Source: Winogradskyella immobilis (GTDB lineage: Bacteria > Bacteroidota > Bacteroidia > Flavobacteriales > Flavobacteriaceae). Taken from it: a stretch of DNA of 64,000 nt. The DNA lies in the NCBI RefSeq assembly GCF_021887715.1, contig NZ_JAIQXX010000014.1:1-64000 (forward strand), given 5' to 3'. The notes beneath the pieces were generated by a model. That model worked only from the letters and a program-made list of their open reading frames with translations. It was not told where the DNA came from and made no database searches. Each line of letters starts with the position of its first letter. The first letter of the stretch is position 1. Positions 9,368 to 18,971 of this stretch are shown here, in pieces. The translations under genes and the position numbers were made by a program.

Positions 9368-10900
9368 TTAAAATGGAACACCATCATCATCGGGTGCATC
9401 AAACGCATCATTAGCAGATGGGAAATGATCGGTCTTAAATGTATCATCATTAGCTGCAGCGTTCATCTTAGAATGATATTCACCAAAAGGAGTATCAAAA
9501 TCATCAAGATTATCGAATTTACCTAAGTGACCAATAAATTTCAATCTAATATTATCTAAACCACCATTTCTATGTTTTGCTACAATAAACTCTCCTTGAC
9601 CTTCTGTAGGCGAGCGTTCTTCATCATCCCATTCATCAATTTTATAGTATTCTGGTCTATAAATAAATGATACAATATCTGCATCTTGTTCAATAGCACC
9701 AGACTCCCTTAAATCTGATAATAATGGACGCTTGCTTCCTCCACGTGTTTCTACAGCACGAGAAAGTTGCGATAATGCTATAACTGGTACACTTAATTCT
9801 TTTGCTAGTGCTTTAAGATTACGTGAAATCATAGAAATTTCTTGCTCACGATTACCTCCTTTTTGACTACCACCAGCCGTCATCAATTGTAAATAATCAA
9901 TCATTATTACCTTAATACCGTACTGAGATGCTAATCTACGCGCTTTAGCTCTAAGGTCAAAGATGGACAACGATGGCGTGTCATCAATAAACAAAGGTGC
10001 CTTCTCTAACGTTTTTACTTTAACGTTAAGCTGTTCCCACTCGTGCTTTTCTAATTTTCCTGTTCTCAACTTTTCTGAAGATAAGCCAGTTTCACTAGAG
10101 ATTAACCGTGTAATTAATTGTACTGAAGACATCTCTAAAGAGAAAAATGCTACTGCTTGATTAAAATCTACAGCAATATTTCTGGCCATAGTTAACGTCA
10201 ATGCTGTTTTACCCATACCTGGACGTGCTGCTACAATTATTAAATCACTTGGTTGCCAGCCTGAAGTTAATTTATCTAACTTATCAAACCCAGTAGGTAT
10301 ACCACTAAGTCCATCTTTATTTGATATTTCTTCAATTTTCTTTTTTGCTTGAATTACTAAACTCTGAGCAGTTTCTGTTGACTTTTTTACATTGCCTTGA
10401 GTAACTTCATATAGTTTAGCTTCTGCATTGTCTAATAAATCAAATACATCTTTAGTTTCATCGTAAGCTTCTTCTATAATTTCGTTAGAAATCTTTATTA
10501 AACTACGTTGAATATATTTTTGAAGAATAATGCGCGCATGAAACTCAATATGCGCCGAAGATGATACGCGTTGAGTTAAAGAAATTAAATAAAAATCCCC
10601 ACCAACCAAATCTAATTTAGAATCTTTTTTAAGCTGACTTGAAACCGTTAATAAATCGACAGGTTCACTATTTTCAAATAATTTAAAAATAGCTTCAAAT
10701 ATATATTTATGTGCGTCTTTATAAAAAGCATCAGGACTTAAAATATCAATTACTTCATCAACCCCTTTTTTGTCAATCATCATAGCTCCAATTACAACTT
10801 CCTCTAAATCAATTGCTTGAGGTGGTATTTTGCCTTTTTCTAAATTGATAATTGTGCTTTTATCGACTTTGTATCCTTGTATAGGGTTTGGTTGTTTCAT
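9368..10900 (-). CDS. dnaB: Replicative DNA helicase
   Basis: Hexameric helicase that unwinds DNA ahead of the replication fork, 510 residues. Residues 30-130 form the DnaB N-terminal primase-interacting domain. The RecA-like domain holds Walker A ARPGMGKT at 225-232, Walker B IMIDYLQLM, and the motif SQLSRAVETRGGSKRP followed by DLRESGAIEQDAD. No intein interrupts the frame. The C-terminus is an acidic tail ending DDDGVPF, resembling the acidic tips that bind partner proteins. The start MKQPNPIQGYK is the first ATG. An eight-base-pair dyad lies 59 bases upstream. Confidence 0.97.
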   Translation of the reverse strand: MKQPNPIQGYKVDKSTIINLEKGKIPPQAIDLEEVVIGAMMIDKKGVDEVIDILSPDAFYKDAHKYIFEAIFKLFENSEPVDLLTVSSQLKKDSKLDLVGGDFYLISLTQRVSSSAHIEFHARIILQKYIQRSLIKISNEIIEEAYDETKDVFDLLDNAEAKLYEVTQGNVKKSTETAQSLVIQAKKKIEEISNKDGLSGIPTGFDKLDKLTSGWQPSDLIIVAARPGMGKTALTLTMARNIAVDFNQAVAFFSLEMSSVQLITRLISSETGLSSEKLRTGKLEKHEWEQLNVKVKTLEKAPLFIDDTPSLSIFDLRAKARRLASQYGIKVIMIDYLQLMTAGGSQKGGNREQEISMISRNLKALAKELSVPVIALSQLSRAVETRGGSKRPLLSDLRESGAIEQDADIVSFIYRPEYYKIDEWDDEERSPTEGQGEFIVAKHRNGGLDNIRLKFIGHLGKFDNLDDFDTPFGEYHSKMNAAANDDTFKTDHFPSANDAFDAPDDDGVPF

Positions 10901-10958
10901 AGCTTACGAAAATAACTAAACAGTATTATAAATTATGTGTATACGTATTTACAATCTC

Positions 10959-10984
10959 AACAGTTCGTTAACAATTGAACTGTT
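10959..10984. promoter_or_regulatory. Dyad upstream of dnaB
   Basis: AACAGTTC (10959-10966) and GAACTGTT (10977-10984) are perfect inverted repeats with a ten-base spacer. They lie between the dnaB start and the accA terminator. The position suits an operator or a weak hairpin; no regulator is known. Confidence 0.35.
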
Positions 10985-11013
10985 AATAAGTTAAATATAT
11001 TGTTAATAGAGCT

Positions 11014-11046
11014 AAAAAAAACTGAAGCAAATAGCTTCAGTTTTTT
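11014..11046 (-). terminator. Terminator of accA
   Basis: CTGAAGC (11022-11028), loop AAATA, GCTTCAG (11034-11040), with an A-run at 11014-11021 that is a T-run on minus. It lies just after the accA stop on the minus strand. Confidence 0.9.
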
Positions 11047-11068
11047 AAGTACCTTGTTAATAGTAGAT

Positions 11069-12022
11069 TTAGGATTTATAAACTCCCATTTCATCGTATT
11101 TATTCATACGTTTCTTCACTAATTCTTTTGGTGATAAGTTTTTAAACTCTTCGTAAGATTTCTCTATTGCATCTCTAACAGTTAAAAACGTTTTTTCTCT
11201 ATTATTATGTGCACCACCTAAAGGTTCTTTTATAATTTGATCTACTAATTTCATGCGCTTCATGTCTTTAGCAGTTAATTTTAAAGCTTCTGCAGCTTGT
11301 TCTTTATATTCCCAACTTCTCCATAAAATTGAAGAACAAGATTCAGGTGAAATTACAGAATACCAAGTATTCTCTAGCATCATTACCTTATCACCTACTC
11401 CAATCCCTAATGCACCTCCAGATGCTCCTTCCCCAATAATAATGGTTATAATTGGTACTTTTAACCGTGCCATTTCTAATATATTACGCGCAATAGCTTC
11501 TCCTTGACCGCGTTCTTCTGCTTCTAAACCAGGATATGCACCTGGGGTATCTATTAATGTTACAACAGGAATTCCGAATTTTTCAGCAGATTTCATCAAA
11601 CGCAAAGCTTTACGATAACCTTCTGGATTAGACATACCAAAATTTCTGTATTGTCTGGTCTTAGTATTAAATCCTTTTTGTTGACCAATAAACATATAAC
11701 TCTGATCACCAATTTTTCCTAAGCCACCAATCATAGCTTTATCATCCTTAACATTTCTATCACCATGCAGTTCTAAAAATGTATCTCCACATAATGCTTT
11801 TATGTAGTCTAATGTGTAAGGTCTATTTGGATGTCTAGACAACTGAACACGTTGCCATGCAGTTAAGTTTTTATATATTTCTTTTTTGGTGTCTTCTAGT
11901 TTTTTATGTATTTGCTTACAGGTTTCTGTTACATCCACTTCACTTTCATCTCCAATAATTTTACACTTATCTAATTGTTCTTCTAGTTCTTTTATAGGTA
12001 ATTCAAACTCTAAATATTCCAT
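11069..12022 (-). CDS. accA: Acetyl-CoA carboxylase carboxyltransferase subunit alpha
   Basis: Cytosolic subunit of the carboxyltransferase that moves carboxybiotin CO2 to acetyl-CoA, the first step of fatty acid synthesis; it works with AccD, which is not in the window. 317 residues, the usual length. Key segments are the N-terminal helix pair, [48 protein letters not shown] and the oxyanion-hole glycines [14 protein letters not shown]. The start is supported by a -7 element 37 bases upstream. It is followed by its own terminator. Confidence 0.97.
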   Translation of the reverse strand: MEYLEFELPIKELEEQLDKCKIIGDESEVDVTETCKQIHKKLEDTKKEIYKNLTAWQRVQLSRHPNRPYTLDYIKALCGDTFLELHGDRNVKDDKAMIGGLGKIGDQSYMFIGQQKGFNTKTRQYRNFGMSNPEGYRKALRLMKSAEKFGIPVVTLIDTPGAYPGLEAEERGQGEAIARNILEMARLKVPIITIIIGEGASGGALGIGVGDKVMMLENTWYSVISPESCSSILWRSWEYKEQAAEALKLTAKDMKRMKLVDQIIKEPLGGAHNNREKTFLTVRDAIEKSYEEFKNLSPKELVKKRMNKYDEMGVYKS

Positions 12023-12058
12023 ATAAATTTGAAGGTATTTAATTCATTAGTTAGGGTA

Positions 12059-12066
12059 CAAATATA
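12059..12066 (-). promoter_or_regulatory. Probable -7 element for accA
   Basis: CAAATATA on plus is TATATTTG on minus, an exact TAnnTTTG match 37 bases before the accA ATG. I see no TTG at the expected -33 spacing, so this is weaker than the two-part promoters elsewhere in the window. Confidence 0.45.
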
Positions 12067-12081
12067 ATAACTTTAATTGGG

Positions 12082-12981
12082 TTACTTAACAGCTTTTATT
12101 TTCCTTGATTTATAATTTTTAACAACAGCATCTAAAACAACTGCACATATCACTAAGACAGCACCATAATAGAATTGTGAAGACATTTGTTCCTTCTCAG
12201 GGAAGAGTATTAAAGCTAAAGTAATTCCGTAAACGGGTTCTAAATTATAACTTAAAATTACGGTAAAAGGAGATATGTATTTCATTACTTCTACAGCGGC
12301 TATAAAAGCATAAGCTGTACAAATTGAAGCCAATATAAAAATGTAAAACCAATCTGATTGAGATAAGCTAAAAAATGATGAATCAAAACCATCATTAAAC
12401 AAAAATATAAAAAGGCTTAAAAAAATAATTCCGCTTGCAAATTCATATAACGAAATAACACTTGCTTTGTGTTTGAGGATAAATTTTCCGTTAATAACAC
12501 CAAATAAACTTGAAAATACTGCAGATAATAGCCCTAATATAATGCCATTGATGTATTTTAATTCTCCTTGAGTTATTAAAAACACTCCAGCAATAACTAA
12601 GAAACCAAATAAAATTTCATACCATAAAATTTGTCTCTTAAAAAATAGAGGTTCTAAAAAAGAAGCAAAAAAAGCACCTGAAGAAAACATAGCCAGTGCA
12701 ATTGAAACATTAGATTGATTTATAGACTCAAAAAAAGTAACCCAATGTGCAGCTATTATAATTCCTGCAACAAAAAGTTGTATAATAACTTTAGGACGTA
12801 TTTTAAGTTGCTTTTTGGTTATTATTATATACAAAAGCATTAATATACCAGCTATAACCATTCTAAACCATACCAATGAGAATGAACTAATAGATATAAG
12901 CTCACCTAAAATAGCTGTAAAGCCAGCAATAAATACCAGAAAATGTAAGTGTAAATAATGCTTAAGTTTAGCGTTTGGCAT
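12082..12981 (-). CDS. EamA/DMT-superfamily transporter
   Basis: 299 residues with ten hydrophobic segments arranged as two five-helix repeats, the EamA pattern. It starts MPNAKLKHYLHLHFLVFIAGF and ends in a short basic tail (NYKSRKIKAVK). Family members export or import small metabolites such as amino acids or nucleotides across the inner membrane; the substrate cannot be assigned. Its start overlaps the end of the LptF/G gene by 14 bases, so it is co-transcribed with tgt and lptF/G, an arrangement that does not point to a specific substrate. Confidence 0.88.
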   Translation of the reverse strand: MPNAKLKHYLHLHFLVFIAGFTAILGELISISSFSLVWFRMVIAGILMLLYIIITKKQLKIRPKVIIQLFVAGIIIAAHWVTFFESINQSNVSIALAMFSSGAFFASFLEPLFFKRQILWYEILFGFLVIAGVFLITQGELKYINGIILGLLSAVFSSLFGVINGKFILKHKASVISLYEFASGIIFLSLFIFLFNDGFDSSFFSLSQSDWFYIFILASICTAYAFIAAVEVMKYISPFTVILSYNLEPVYGITLALILFPEKEQMSSQFYYGAVLVICAVVLDAVVKNYKSRKIKAVK

Positions 12982-14047
12982 TGTATAGTAAGTATACTGC
13001 TAAAATACCGAAAACAACATTAGGCAGCCAGACAGCAATTAAAGGACTAAAATTAGATTGCTCTGCTAAAACCCCAAATATTTTGTCGAAAAAAACATAA
13101 ATCATTGCTATAGAAATACCAAATGCTAAATTTATTCCCATACCACCACGTCTTTTAATAGATGATACGGCTACGGCTATTATGGTTAATATAAATACTG
13201 AAACCGGAATACTCCATTTTTTATATTTAACAACCTCATAACGTCCAATACTTGAAGAGCCTCTTGCTTTTTCTTTTTTTATAAAATCAATTAACTCACC
13301 ATAAGATTTAGTCTCTGCAATATAATTTACAGGAGTTAAATCGTCAATATCAAATTCAAAATCTATATTCTTACGTCGACTATCTTCTATTGTCTCATTA
13401 CCCAAACTATCAAAGGATCTTTTATAATAAGTGGTCAATTTGTATATAGAATCTTTTTCTATAAAACGAATTCTATTTGCGAAAATCTTATACGTCAATC
13501 GACTATCTTCAAAATGTTCTAATGTAAAATTCTGCCCTTCATTACGTTTGGGATCGAAAGAACTTACATAGATATAATCATTTTCATTAATCTGTCTATA
13601 CACATTTTTAGTTTCTTGAATTTTTCTACCTTTATTAAGGTACTTGTATTTAAACTCATTAAACCCCTTACTAGCATTAGGTGCAAGATATAACCCTAAA
13701 ATTAACGCTGCAAAAGCGACTATTGTTGCTCCAATAATATATGGTCTTAAGAATCTAGAAAAGGAAACTCCAGAGCTTAAGAAAGCAACAATTTCTGTAT
13801 TATTAGCTAGTTTAGATGTAAACCAGATTACCGATAAAAACAAGAACATTGGAAACAATAAATTAGCAAAGTAAATTGTAAAATTTAATAGATATAAAGC
13901 TAATTCACCAAAAGGCACATCATTCTCTAATATTTTACCTATTTTCTCTGCTAAATGGACCATTATAGCTATAGGTATAAAGAGCAATAACATTGTAAGA
14001 AATGTTAATAAATAACGCTTTAATATGTACCAATCTAAAATTTTCAT
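12968..14047 (-). CDS. LptF/LptG family permease
   Basis: 359-residue inner-membrane protein of the YjgP/YjgQ family, part of the LptBFG transporter that extracts lipopolysaccharide and drives it to the outer membrane. Six membrane helices are visible: three in the first 115 residues, then a periplasmic domain of about 150 residues (jellyroll-type in the family), and three in the last 90. The N-terminus MKILDWYILKRYLLTF is typical. Bacteroidota carry two such genes; I cannot tell LptF from LptG. It starts three bases after the tgt stop and overlaps the EamA gene, so the three form an operon. Confidence 0.92.
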   Translation of the reverse strand: MKILDWYILKRYLLTFLTMLLLFIPIAIMVHLAEKIGKILENDVPFGELALYLLNFTIYFANLLFPMFLFLSVIWFTSKLANNTEIVAFLSSGVSFSRFLRPYIIGATIVAFAALILGLYLAPNASKGFNEFKYKYLNKGRKIQETKNVYRQINENDYIYVSSFDPKRNEGQNFTLEHFEDSRLTYKIFANRIRFIEKDSIYKLTTYYKRSFDSLGNETIEDSRRKNIDFEFDIDDLTPVNYIAETKSYGELIDFIKKEKARGSSSIGRYEVVKYKKWSIPVSVFILTIIAVAVSSIKRRGGMGINLAFGISIAMIYVFFDKIFGVLAEQSNFSPLIAVWLPNVVFGILAVYLLYNAKR

Positions 14048-14050
14048 GCT

Positions 14051-15181
14051 TTACAAACGCTTATCCATTTGCTTTATCATTTTATCTTTCCAAGTTCTAA
14101 AATTACCTTGGAGAATATGTTTTCTTGCTTCTCTTACCAACCATAAATAAAAGCCTAAATTATGGATTGTGGCTATTTGTTTTCCTAATAATTCATTTAC
14201 TGTAAACAAATGCCTTAAATAAGCCTTACTATATTCTGTATCCACAAAAGTAATAGCCATATCATCTATAGGAGAAAAATCATCAGCCCATTTTCTGTTC
14301 TTTATATTAATTGTACCATGAGCCGTAAAGAGCATTCCATTTCTGGCATTACGTGTAGGCATAACACAATCAAACATATCTACACCTAACGCAATATTTT
14401 CTAATATATTGATTGGAGTCCCAACACCCATTAAATAACGTGGCTTATCTTCTGGTAAAATATCACACACAATGTCAGTCATTGCATACATTTCTTCAGC
14501 TGGTTCACCTACAGATAATCCACCTATAGCATTACCAACTGCATCTGAATTTGCTATATATTCAGCCGACTGTTGTCTTAAATCTTTATATGTACTGCCT
14601 TGTACTATAGGAAAAAAAGCTTGGTTATAATCATATTTTAATGGAGTCTTCTCTAGATGGTTAATACAACGATCTAACCAGCGATGTGTCATATGCATAG
14701 AGCGTTTAGCATAATTATAATCACAAGGATACGGTGTACATTCATCAAAAGCCATAATAATATCTGCTCCTATTGTACGCTGAATCTCCATAACATTCTC
14801 AGGAGTGAATATATGAGTGCTCCCATCAATATGAGATTTAAACTTAACACCTTCTTCCTTAATCTTACGATTAGCTGATAAAGAATAAACCTGATAGCCA
14901 CCAGAATCCGTTAAGATATTTCGATCCCAATTCATAAATTTATGCAAACCTCCTGCTTTTTCTAATATTGGGGTTTGTGGACGTAGATAAAGATGGTAGG
15001 TATTACCTAAAATAATATCTGGATTAATATCATTTTTTAATTCTCGCTGGTGTACTCCTTTTACGGAAGCTACAGTGCCTACAGGCATAAAGATAGGTGT
15101 CTTTATTTTACCATGACCAGTAGTAATTTCGCCTGCTCTGGCTTTACTATTAGGATCTTTAGCTAATCGGTGGAAATTCAT
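14051..15181 (-). CDS. tgt: tRNA-guanine transglycosylase lacking three zinc-site cysteines
   Basis: Swaps guanine 34 for preQ1 in tRNAs for Asp, Asn, His and Tyr, the key step of queuosine formation. 376 residues, normal length. The active-site aspartate lies in LTDSGGYQVYSL (D92) and the nucleophile region is GVDMFDCVMPTRNARNG near 267-282. In well-studied Tgt the C-terminal zinc is held by CxCxxC and a histidine. Here the aligned positions before YSKAYLRHLF are A309, T311 and D314, while H340 (TIHNLGFY) remains. The fold elsewhere is intact, so I expect activity, but the zinc site must be altered or absent. First gene of tgt-lptF/G-eamA. Confidence 0.95.
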   Translation of the reverse strand: MNFHRLAKDPNSKARAGEITTGHGKIKTPIFMPVGTVASVKGVHQRELKNDINPDIILGNTYHLYLRPQTPILEKAGGLHKFMNWDRNILTDSGGYQVYSLSANRKIKEEGVKFKSHIDGSTHIFTPENVMEIQRTIGADIIMAFDECTPYPCDYNYAKRSMHMTHRWLDRCINHLEKTPLKYDYNQAFFPIVQGSTYKDLRQQSAEYIANSDAVGNAIGGLSVGEPAEEMYAMTDIVCDILPEDKPRYLMGVGTPINILENIALGVDMFDCVMPTRNARNGMLFTAHGTINIKNRKWADDFSPIDDMAITFVDTEYSKAYLRHLFTVNELLGKQIATIHNLGFYLWLVREARKHILQGNFRTWKDKMIKQMDKRL

Positions 15182-15292
15182 TAAAATATCTATGAATTAG
15201 CAAATATAAATAACTCAAACACATTACATCTTAATTAAAATTAAAATTGTTAGCAATTACCATAAATCGTTAATAAGTGTAATACTTCTAAC

Positions 15293-15323
15293 TTTGTTAA
15301 GCTGTTATAATCGTCTATTTTTG
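15293..15323 (+). promoter_or_regulatory. Promoter of the transketolase genes
   Basis: TTTG at 15293-15296 and TATTTTTG at 15316-15323 with 19 bases between, an exact Bacteroidota consensus. It lies 24 bases before the ATG at 15348. Confidence 0.8.
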
Positions 15324-15347
15324 GGCTTTAAATTTAAGTAAATAATC

Positions 15348-16193
15348 ATGCCAGACACAAAACATTTAAAAGACTTAACCACACAAGTACGCAGAGACAT
15401 TTTACGTATGGTCCACAAAGTAAATTCTGGGCATCCAGGCGGTTCTCTTGGTTGTGCGGAATTTTTTGTTTCTCTCTATAATGAAATTATGGATACTAAT
15501 GCTACTTTTAACATGGATGGACGTGATGAAGATATTTTCTTTTTATCGAACGGACATATCTCACCTGTATATTATAGTGTTTTGGCACGCTCGGGATATT
15601 TCTCTATAGATGAGTTAAATACATTCAGATTATTAGATTCTCGTCTCCAAGGTCATCCTACTACACATGAAGGTTTACCTGGTATTAGAATTGCTTCTGG
15701 TTCTTTAGGCCAAGGCATGTCTGTTGCATTAGGTGCTGCTCAAGCAAAGAAATTAAATGGAGACAATCATTTAGTTTATAGTTTGCATGGAGATGGTGAA
15801 TTACAAGAAGGCCAAAATTGGGAAGCCATAATGTACGCCTCAGCAAAAAAAGTTGATAATTTAATTTCTACAATAGACCTTAATGGTAAACAAATAGATG
15901 GAGCTACTGATGATGTTTTACCAATGGGAAGTATTAAAAATAAGTTTGAAGCTTTTGGATGGTCCGTAGTTGAAATAGAAGAAGGTAATAATATTGATGC
16001 AATACTAGAAGGTATGGCTGATGCAAAATCTAAAACTGGTAAAAGAAAACCTGTCTGTGTATTACTAAAAACAGTAATGGGTAATGGTATAGATTTTATG
16101 ATGCATACGCATGCTTGGCACGGCAAAGCACCAAATGACGAACAACTAGCTATTGGTTTAGCACAAAATCCAGAAACTTTAGGAGATTACTAA
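15348..16193 (+). CDS. Transketolase, N-terminal subunit
   Basis: 281-residue TPP-binding half of a split transketolase, which exchanges two-carbon units between sugar phosphates in the pentose phosphate pathway. The motif HGDGELQEGQNWE followed by DLNGKQIDG is the GDG-N thiamine-diphosphate and magnesium site. HPGGSLG and the LGQGMSVALGAA segment are also conserved. The C-terminal half is the next gene, 34 bases downstream, and the two must form one active site. Promoter elements lie just upstream. Confidence 0.95.
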   Translation: MPDTKHLKDLTTQVRRDILRMVHKVNSGHPGGSLGCAEFFVSLYNEIMDTNATFNMDGRDEDIFFLSNGHISPVYYSVLARSGYFSIDELNTFRLLDSRLQGHPTTHEGLPGIRIASGSLGQGMSVALGAAQAKKLNGDNHLVYSLHGDGELQEGQNWEAIMYASAKKVDNLISTIDLNGKQIDGATDDVLPMGSIKNKFEAFGWSVVEIEEGNNIDAILEGMADAKSKTGKRKPVCVLLKTVMGNGIDFMMHTHAWHGKAPNDEQLAIGLAQNPETLGDY

Positions 16194-16227
16194 TTCAATT
16201 AGCTACACAAATTACGATTTTTACATT

Positions 16228-17181
16228 ATGAAAACATACGAAAACCAAGGTAATAAAGATACACGTTCAGGATTTGGAGCTGGACTCACTGAATTAGGAA
16301 AAACTAATGAGAATGTAGTAGCGCTTTGTGCCGATCTTATAGGATCTCTTAAAATGGATGATTTTAAAAACAATCATCCTGAGCGCTTTTTTCAAATAGG
16401 AATAGCTGAAGCAAACATGATTGGCATTGCTGCTGGTCTTACTATTGGTGGCAAAATTCCTTTTACTGGTACATTTGCTAATTTCTCTACCGGGCGTGTA
16501 TATGATCAGATTCGTCAAAGTGTAGTTTATTCGGGTAAGAATGTAAAGATATGTGCCTCTCATGCTGGTATTACTTTAGGAGAAGATGGTGCTACTCATC
16601 AAATTTTAGAAGATATTGGATTAATGAAAATGCTTCCTGGCATGACTGTAATTAATACCTGTGATTATAACCAGACAAAAGCTGCTACTTTAGCTATTGC
16701 AGAACATAATGGACCTGTATATTTAAGGTTTGGAAGACCTAAAGTAGCCAATTTCACTAATGAAGATCAAACTTTTGAGATAGGTAAAGCTGTTACACTT
16801 ACCGAAGGAACGGATGTAACTATTGTAGCTACAGGTCATCTCGTTTGGGAAGCTTTAAAAGCTTCTAAGGTTTTACATGAAAAAGGCATTTCCGCTGAAG
16901 TTATAAATATCCACACCATTAAACCTTTAGATGATAAAGCTATTTTAGATTCTGTTCGCAAAACTGGTTGTATTGTAACAGCTGAGGAGCATAATTATTT
17001 AGGTGGTTTAGGAGAAAGTGTCTCTAGAGTTTTAGCTAAGCATTTACCCACTCCACAAGAATATGTTGCTACAAATGATACTTTTGGTGAATCTGGCACA
17101 CCAGCTCAACTCATGGAGAAGTATGGATTAAATAGTAATGCTATTATAAAAGCTACTGAAAACGTACTGAAAAGAAAATAA
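16228..17181 (+). CDS. Transketolase, C-terminal subunit
   Basis: 317 residues covering the pyrimidine-binding and C-terminal domains of transketolase. GEDGATHQILEDI and PVYLRFGRPKV are family motifs; E in FQIGIAEANMIG is the conserved glutamate that activates TPP. The late EEHNYLGGLGESV segment is typical of the C-terminal domain. It pairs with the preceding N-terminal subunit, as in many anaerobes and Bacteroidota. Distinction from the C-terminal half of DXP synthase rests on the matching N-subunit, which is clearly transketolase-like. Confidence 0.94.
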   Translation: MKTYENQGNKDTRSGFGAGLTELGKTNENVVALCADLIGSLKMDDFKNNHPERFFQIGIAEANMIGIAAGLTIGGKIPFTGTFANFSTGRVYDQIRQSVVYSGKNVKICASHAGITLGEDGATHQILEDIGLMKMLPGMTVINTCDYNQTKAATLAIAEHNGPVYLRFGRPKVANFTNEDQTFEIGKAVTLTEGTDVTIVATGHLVWEALKASKVLHEKGISAEVINIHTIKPLDDKAILDSVRKTGCIVTAEEHNYLGGLGESVSRVLAKHLPTPQEYVATNDTFGESGTPAQLMEKYGLNSNAIIKATENVLKRK

Positions 17182-17235
17182 GTTGAGTTTGGCAACGTTT
17201 TTGTACTAGTAATCGAAATCAAAAAAACGAATATT

Positions 17236-17823
17236 ATGCAAAAATTAGTTCTTACAGTATTTATCTGTACATTATTTTCTTTAACATCTTTTGGGCAAAC
17301 TGGAAGTGGTTATGGCTTCAAAGTTGGCTTAAACTATACTGGAAATGGCGATTATTTTGAATCTATTTCAACCAATTTTGAATCTCCAGATAGAAATATT
17401 GGATATCATATAGGCATATATGGCAAAATAGGCAATCGCCTCTATTTTAGACCAGAATTAGTATATACCAAAACTAAAAGTGATTTTGACTCTGGTGAAT
17501 TTGATGTTCAAAAAATAGATGCTCCTTTACTGGTAGGTATTAAAGTATTAGGTCCTATAAGTATCTTTGCTGGACCTGCAATAGAATATATTATTGACAG
17601 TGATTTTGAAAGGTTAAATGTTAATGATATTGAAAATGACTTTACAGTTGGTTTTAATTTTGGAGTAGCTCTCAATTTTAATAGTTTTGGATTAGACCTA
17701 AGGTACGAACGTGGCTTTAGTAATAACGAAGCTACATTTCTAGATAATAATAATCTTTTAAGTGCTGATCGATTAGATGCTAGATCTGATCAATTAATAC
17801 TTAGTTTATCAATTAAGATTTAA
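17236..17823 (+). CDS. Outer-membrane beta-barrel protein
   Basis: 195 residues with an N-terminal signal peptide (MQKLVLTVFICTLFSLTSFG) and alternating hydrophobic strands ending in LILSLSIKI, the terminal strand of an OMP b-brl/porin-like barrel. The pattern GSGYGFKVGLNYTG near the new N-terminus is common in Bacteroidota barrels of this size. It lies 54 bases after the transketolase gene and before a terminator, so it may be read through from the transketolase promoter. Function unknown. Confidence 0.8.
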   Translation: MQKLVLTVFICTLFSLTSFGQTGSGYGFKVGLNYTGNGDYFESISTNFESPDRNIGYHIGIYGKIGNRLYFRPELVYTKTKSDFDSGEFDVQKIDAPLLVGIKVLGPISIFAGPAIEYIIDSDFERLNVNDIENDFTVGFNFGVALNFNSFGLDLRYERGFSNNEATFLDNNNLLSADRLDARSDQLILSLSIKI

Positions 17824-17827
17824 AATA

Positions 17828-17858
17828 AAAAATGCCGCTAAAATTTAGTGGCATTTTT
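17828..17858 (+). terminator. Terminator after the beta-barrel gene
   Basis: AAAAATGCCGCTA (17828-17840) pairs with TAGTGGCATTTTT (17846-17858), with one G-U pair and a T-run. It could also serve the convergent FKBP gene. Confidence 0.88.
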
Positions 17859-17891
17859 TATTATTTATAATATTATATTATTTAGGTAATT

Positions 17892-18842
17892 TTAATTATC
17901 ATCTTCATTAGACTCAGCAGAATCTTCGTCTAAATAGTTAGGAATACCATCACCATCTGTATCATCGTTAGTAGGATCTCCATCATTATTTATATCTTCA
18001 TTTATAGTTAATACACCATCATTATCATCATCTGGATCAACGTAATTAACTAAACCATCTCCATCAGTATCGTCATCAAATACATCTTGATTATTGTTTA
18101 GATCCTCAACAAGAGAAGGTACGCCATCGTTTTCGTGGTCATTAGCTTCTGTTTGAAATAATGAAAATTTAAAAACAAGATTAGAATAAGATGGGATACC
18201 TATTAATTGTCTAGAAAAAAATGCCAATCCCGATGGTAAAAACATAACTCCCAATCCATAATCATTGTATTCTACTCCATTAGCTCCAAATGAAAAATCT
18301 GCCGCTGCATTAAATTCCGGAAAAACACGTTGCCAACCTGTTATTACTCCTTCACTACCAACACCAAAGCCTACTAAATCAAAATCTATCGGTGTAACAG
18401 CACTATCAAAAACTGAAGCATCTGTAACCAAACTTCCTTCATATTCAACTCTAACTTTATCTGTAAAACCTAAACTTTCACCACCACCTCTATTAATCAT
18501 TAAAATATAGTGTTCATATTCAGTGTCTTCAAACGTTGATGTTCTTGTAATTAAATTAGGAGATTCAGATAATAAAGTATGTCCGTCAGGAACAGAAGAT
18601 CCTTGTTGCAATTCTGTTATGACAATATCATCAACAGTACTATTAATATTACTTTCAAGAAAAGCACTATTATAAAAATGAGTGTCTAAATAAAATTGTA
18701 ATAATGCTCGATCTGTTTCTTGTTGCTCTGTGCGATCTCTGTCTTCAACAGGAATAAATAAAGGGTCATCAGGTGAACAAGCTATAAACAAGATAGCTAG
18801 TGCTCCAAATAAACCAAAATAGTTTTTAATTTTCATAGTCAT
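17892..18842 (-). CDS. FKBP-type peptidyl-prolyl isomerase lipoprotein with TSP3 repeats
   Basis: Lipoprotein of 316 residues: signal peptide with lipobox ending FIAC, so it is probably anchored in the outer or inner membrane. Residues about 110-235 are an FKBP domain ([33 protein letters not shown]), an isomerase of proline bonds in periplasmic folding. The C-terminal 75 residues contain repeated Asp-rich DxDGDGxxN motifs of the thrombospondin type 3 calcium-binding kind ([20 protein letters not shown]). ATG at 18842 and 18836 are both possible starts. GldI of gliding Flavobacterium is also an FKBP lipoprotein, but the TSP3 tail sets this protein apart. Confidence 0.88.
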   Translation of the reverse strand: MTMKIKNYFGLFGALAILFIACSPDDPLFIPVEDRDRTEQQETDRALLQFYLDTHFYNSAFLESNINSTVDDIVITELQQGSSVPDGHTLLSESPNLITRTSTFEDTEYEHYILMINRGGGESLGFTDKVRVEYEGSLVTDASVFDSAVTPIDFDLVGFGVGSEGVITGWQRVFPEFNAAADFSFGANGVEYNDYGLGVMFLPSGLAFFSRQLIGIPSYSNLVFKFSLFQTEANDHENDGVPSLVEDLNNNQDVFDDDTDGDGLVNYVDPDDDNDGVLTINEDINNDGDPTNDDTDGDGIPNYLDEDSAESNEDDN

Positions 18843-18971
18843 TAATAAATTTAAAATTTACAATCATAGCTTATTGTAAATTATTGTTCTTTATAGCTTA
18901 TTTTTGCTTTGCAAGATACGATATTATAATTTTTTTTAAATAATATTAACGTAGTTTTTAGTTAAAAGTGT

